DNA from: Acidobacteriota bacterium
GTDB lineage: Bacteria; Acidobacteriota; JAAYUB01
Assembly: GCA_017996395.1 (NCBI GenBank)
Contig: JAGOHA010000023.1
Coordinates: 1-35,210 of the forward strand
Reading direction: 5' to 3'
DNA: 35,210 nt
Part shown: positions 33,604 through 35,210 of the stretch, piece after piece
Layout: each line of letters starts with the position of its first letter
Position numbering within the stretch: position 1 is the stretch's first letter
Made by a program: the position numbers and the translations under genes
Notes under the pieces: generated by a model
The model's database searches: none
The model's input: the letters and a program-made list of their open reading frames with translations, nothing else
What the model was told of the DNA's origin: nothing

Positions 33604-34626
33604 TCAGCATGAGCGGGGTAAATTCAGCAGCGTCCGGCAGGCCGCGATCCCCTGAAACCATCGCCGACCGGCTGTTTCGGCTAGCATCGCCACCATGTCC
33701 GGTCGACCGACGAGCCGGCGGAAGTATCTTTCGTATCCATTTACCGCCTCCACCCAATTCGCCGGTTCCAGGCCCAGTCGCTCCATGATAGGTGCCAACT
33801 CTCGTGGGATCACGCCGGGTTTGTCTGACCGGGCCACTCGACCCGCAGTGTCCAGCAGCGTCAGGTATTCATTCAAGGTCAGCCGCCGGAATACTCCCCG
33901 CCGGTCGGCGGAGTCTGTCAGCGGGCATAACCAGTCAGTCGTTGATCCCTCCGATGTGAATGTTTCGTCCCAGCCCGTCGTCGTCTGCTGCCTGGCGATC
34001 CTCTGCTGAGCGGAGGTATAGACACTCGTTTCCGGCGTTGCCGCTAATCCCGCGCGGATAGGGTTCAGGTCCACATACACCATGGCCGTCAGCACCGCGG
34101 CTTCATCCGCGAGGGCCCGGCACTTGAACCGCCCCTCCCAGAACCGCCCCTTGCACCCGTCTTCGCGGTTGGCCCGGCGGGCGATGTACTCGTCCAGACA
34201 GCGCATGAACCAGCTCAAACTGCACAATCTCTGACGCAGCAACGCCACTCGACCCCGCTGCCTCAGCACTGCGGCGATGTCGACGTCTGACGGTTCTGAC
34301 TCCTCCGCTCGGCGCATTCGTTTGGATGGGAACAGAATCAACCATCGTCGGACCACCTCCTGATCCGCCCAGTTGCGCACAAGATCAGGCAGTGTTCGCA
34401 GCAGCGTGTGCAGATGATTGTTCATGATCGCGTAGCCTAAAACATCGAGGGCGAAGATCATGGCCAAGAAAGCGAGTCGTTCCCGAATCCAGTCCTTCCG
34501 ATGGTCGTAGTTCCGACCACTGGCTGCGTCTTGCCCGCACAGCCAAGCCTGCCGCACGCATCTAATGGTGCAATGGTATGCCCCTGCCACTCCTTCTGGC
34601 GCAATGTCGCGCCGGGCGATCGTCAT
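33604..34626 (-). CDS. Y1/REP-associated tyrosine transposase-like protein
   Basis: 340 residues; ATG preceded by GGGGGTGA. Pattern of the Y1_Tnp/IS200-like HUH family in its RAYT branch: an N-terminal GAYHCTIRCV strand, the metal-binding HUH motif in YAIMNNHLHTLLRT, a basic middle part, RFWEGRFKCRAL and the characteristic MVYVDLNPIRAGLA, whose Tyr region holds the likely nucleophile. RAYTs are single-copy domesticated relatives of IS200/IS605 transposases that cut and join single-stranded repeat hairpins rather than moving themselves often. The C-terminal third (from about residue 225) is an extension beyond the minimal domain, as in larger members of the family. Both sides carry repeats with a shared GGACATCC core, likely its recognition sequences. 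The reading frame is intact. Confidence 0.88.
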   Translation of the reverse strand: MTIARRDIAPEGVAGAYHCTIRCVRQAWLCGQDAASGRNYDHRKDWIRERLAFLAMIFALDVLGYAIMNNHLHTLLRTLPDLVRNWADQEVVRRWLILFPSKRMRRAEESEPSDVDIAAVLRQRGRVALLRQRLCSLSWFMRCLDEYIARRANREDGCKGRFWEGRFKCRALADEAAVLTAMVYVDLNPIRAGLAATPETSVYTSAQQRIARQQTTTGWDETFTSEGSTTDWLCPLTDSADRRGVFRRLTLNEYLTLLDTAGRVARSDKPGVIPRELAPIMERLGLEPANWVEAVNGYERYFRRLVGRPDMVAMLAETAGRRWFQGIAACRTLLNLPRSC

Positions 34627-34704
34627 GGGTCACCCCCAGAGAAAATGCTCTCACCCATACAAACGATCGAATTGGCTGCTGTTCAGGTTTTTTTGAAAAA
34701 AATA

Positions 34705-34752
34705 GGAAAAAAGTGGATGTCCTTTTTTGGAAAAAAGTGGATGTCCTTTTTT
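34705..34752. repeat. Tandem duplicate with GGATGTCC core between A- and T-runs
   Basis: Two identical 24-bp copies (34705-34728 and 34729-34752), each an A6 run, GTGGATGTCC, then a T6 run. The A- and T-runs can pair, giving a 7-bp stem around the core, so single-stranded DNA would fold into hairpins. GGATGTCC is the reverse complement of GGACATCC in the left-hand repeats, so the two sides of the transposase gene are in inverted orientation. They lie about 80 bp upstream of the transposase start codon. Confidence 0.85.
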
Positions 34753-34805
34753 CTTTCCCTTGTTTGTCTTTTCTTGGTGGATCTGTCTATAGTGAATTCT
34801 GTGTT

Positions 34806-35020
34806 GCAACGCGTTGAGGAAATTAGAGAGTGTCCGGATAGATCCGCAAAGCGACGAGGAAATAGTTGGGTGTCCAAATATCTCCACATCCAAATATCTC
34901 CACAAAGCGACGAGGAAATAGTTGGGTGTCCAAATATCTGCAACGCGTTGAGGAAATTAGAGAGTGTCCGGATAGATCCGCAAAGCGACGAGGAAATGTT
35001 TGGGTGTCCAATTATCCCAA
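34806..35020. repeat. Composite repeat array of two related unit types
   Basis: Type A (41 bp, beginning GCAACGCGTTGAGG and containing GAGTGTCCGGATAGATCCG) occurs exactly twice, at 34806-34846 and 34940-34980. Type B (about 37 bp, beginning CAAAGCGACGAGG and containing GGGTGTCCAAATATC) occurs at 34847-34883, 34903-34939 and 34981-35016, the last diverged. A partial copy of the B end (ATCCAAATATCTCC) lies between B1 and B2. Types A and B share the frame CAA-GCG--GAGGAAAT--GTGTCC--ATA--TC, so they are diverged versions of one unit. No gene is seen in 34627-35098. The units are too different and lack the regular spacers of a CRISPR array. Confidence 0.85.
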
Positions 35021-35098
35021 TTATCTGCCAAATATCTCTGAGTCGAATACGTCTGGCGGCTAAAGCTGACGCCGGACATCCGACGTCTCGGCCACTCG

Positions 35099-35210
35099 TC
35101 ATGACGAATCCGCAGAACCTGACGCGGACGCCCGAACACGGCCGTACTGGAAGGTTCGTAACAGGCGCTCCAGCGGGCCATACTCGAGCTTCCTGAACCA
35201 CAGGCGGCTG
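35099..35210 (-). CDS. C-terminal fragment of a DUF418/YeiB-like membrane protein (partial)
   Basis: Entering from the right edge, the minus-strand frame reads SRLWFRKLEYGPLERLLRTF, then QYGRVRAS and a Ser-rich end, with the stop TGA at 35099-35101. The W-x-R-x-x-x-x-GPLE-x-L-x-R-x-x-x-Y signature is typical of the extreme C-terminus of DUF418/YeiB family polytopic membrane proteins. The gene body is outside the window. The repeat array begins about 80 bp past its stop, so the mobile unit sits just downstream of this gene. Confidence 0.65.
   Translation of the reverse strand, partial: SRLWFRKLEYGPLERLLRTFQYGRVRASASGSADSS

Noticed and set aside
34806..35020. Possible CRISPR array (right repeats)
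   Set aside because: Two alternating unit types with virtually no spacers; units abut each other directly.
34501..35196. 231-codon plus-strand open frame through the repeats
   Set aside because: Its sequence is just the repeats translated; it overlaps the transposase start antisense and the DUF418-like gene end.

Overview
The window reads as chromosomal DNA of a high-GC, anaerobic or facultative, diderm (Gram-negative-type) bacterium. Evidence is an outer-membrane factor with an RND pump, a lipoprotein, a Tat-type N-terminus, and an oxygen-sensitive multi-subunit [FeFe] hydrogenase under Rex control. The phylum cannot be fixed from the sequence; an Acidobacteriota-like lineage would fit but is only a guess.

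Region 1 (1-12156) is an accessory block that looks like a peptide-modification (RiPP-type) island. After the end of a short-chain-dehydrogenase-like gene there is a secreted protein made of ten 26-residue helical repeats plus a formylglycine-generating-enzyme-like (SUMF1-type) domain, on the minus strand. Divergent from it, with two opposed promoters in a 239-bp gap, runs a seven-gene plus-strand cluster. It starts with a seven-bladed WD40 protein whose C-terminus is a Cys-rich tail with three consecutive I-C-T-C-N-x-like hexads and an aromatic end. Then come a radical SAM/SPASM enzyme, a PqqD-like protein, a second radical SAM/SPASM enzyme, a second PqqD-like protein, a radical SAM enzyme fused to a Cys-containing U32-peptidase-like region, and a 922-residue protein with two radical SAM cores (SPASM type plus HemN type). 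Four enzymes with five radical SAM cores, two putative peptide-recognition proteins and one substrate-like tail make this the best candidate for an undescribed system: Cys-rich peptide maturation in which the substrate is carried on a beta-propeller.

Region 2 (12398-24583, all minus strand) is one continuous hydrogenase operon in the order rex-hydC-hydB-hydA-sensor hydrogenase/kinase-response regulator-response regulator/kinase-hydE-hydG-hydF. HydABC is the NAD(H)-linked, possibly electron-bifurcating [FeFe] hydrogenase; HydEFG build its H-cluster. The sensor has an H-cluster-like domain whose proton-relay Cys is Ala, fused to a histidine kinase. Two receiver proteins without DNA-binding domains follow it. 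A consensus-like promoter with an upstream A-tract lies before rex, and two adjacent Rex operators cover its start region, so the operon is probably repressed by Rex and released when NADH/NAD+ is high.

Region 3 (24947-26616, minus strand) has an unrecognised polytopic membrane protein and an unrecognised lipoprotein. Region 4 (26900-33196, plus strand) is a complete tripartite RND efflux operon (outer-membrane factor, lipoprotein adaptor, 1193-residue pump) ending in a strong hairpin.

Region 5 (33320-35210) is a mobile-element-like unit: a Y1/REP-associated tyrosine-transposase-like gene between two repeat fields. The left field has three direct repeats containing GGACATCC in a purine-rich tract. 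The right field has two tandem copies containing the reverse complement GGATGTCC and then a composite array of two related repeat types. The window ends in the last codons of a minus-strand gene resembling the C-terminus of DUF418/YeiB membrane proteins.
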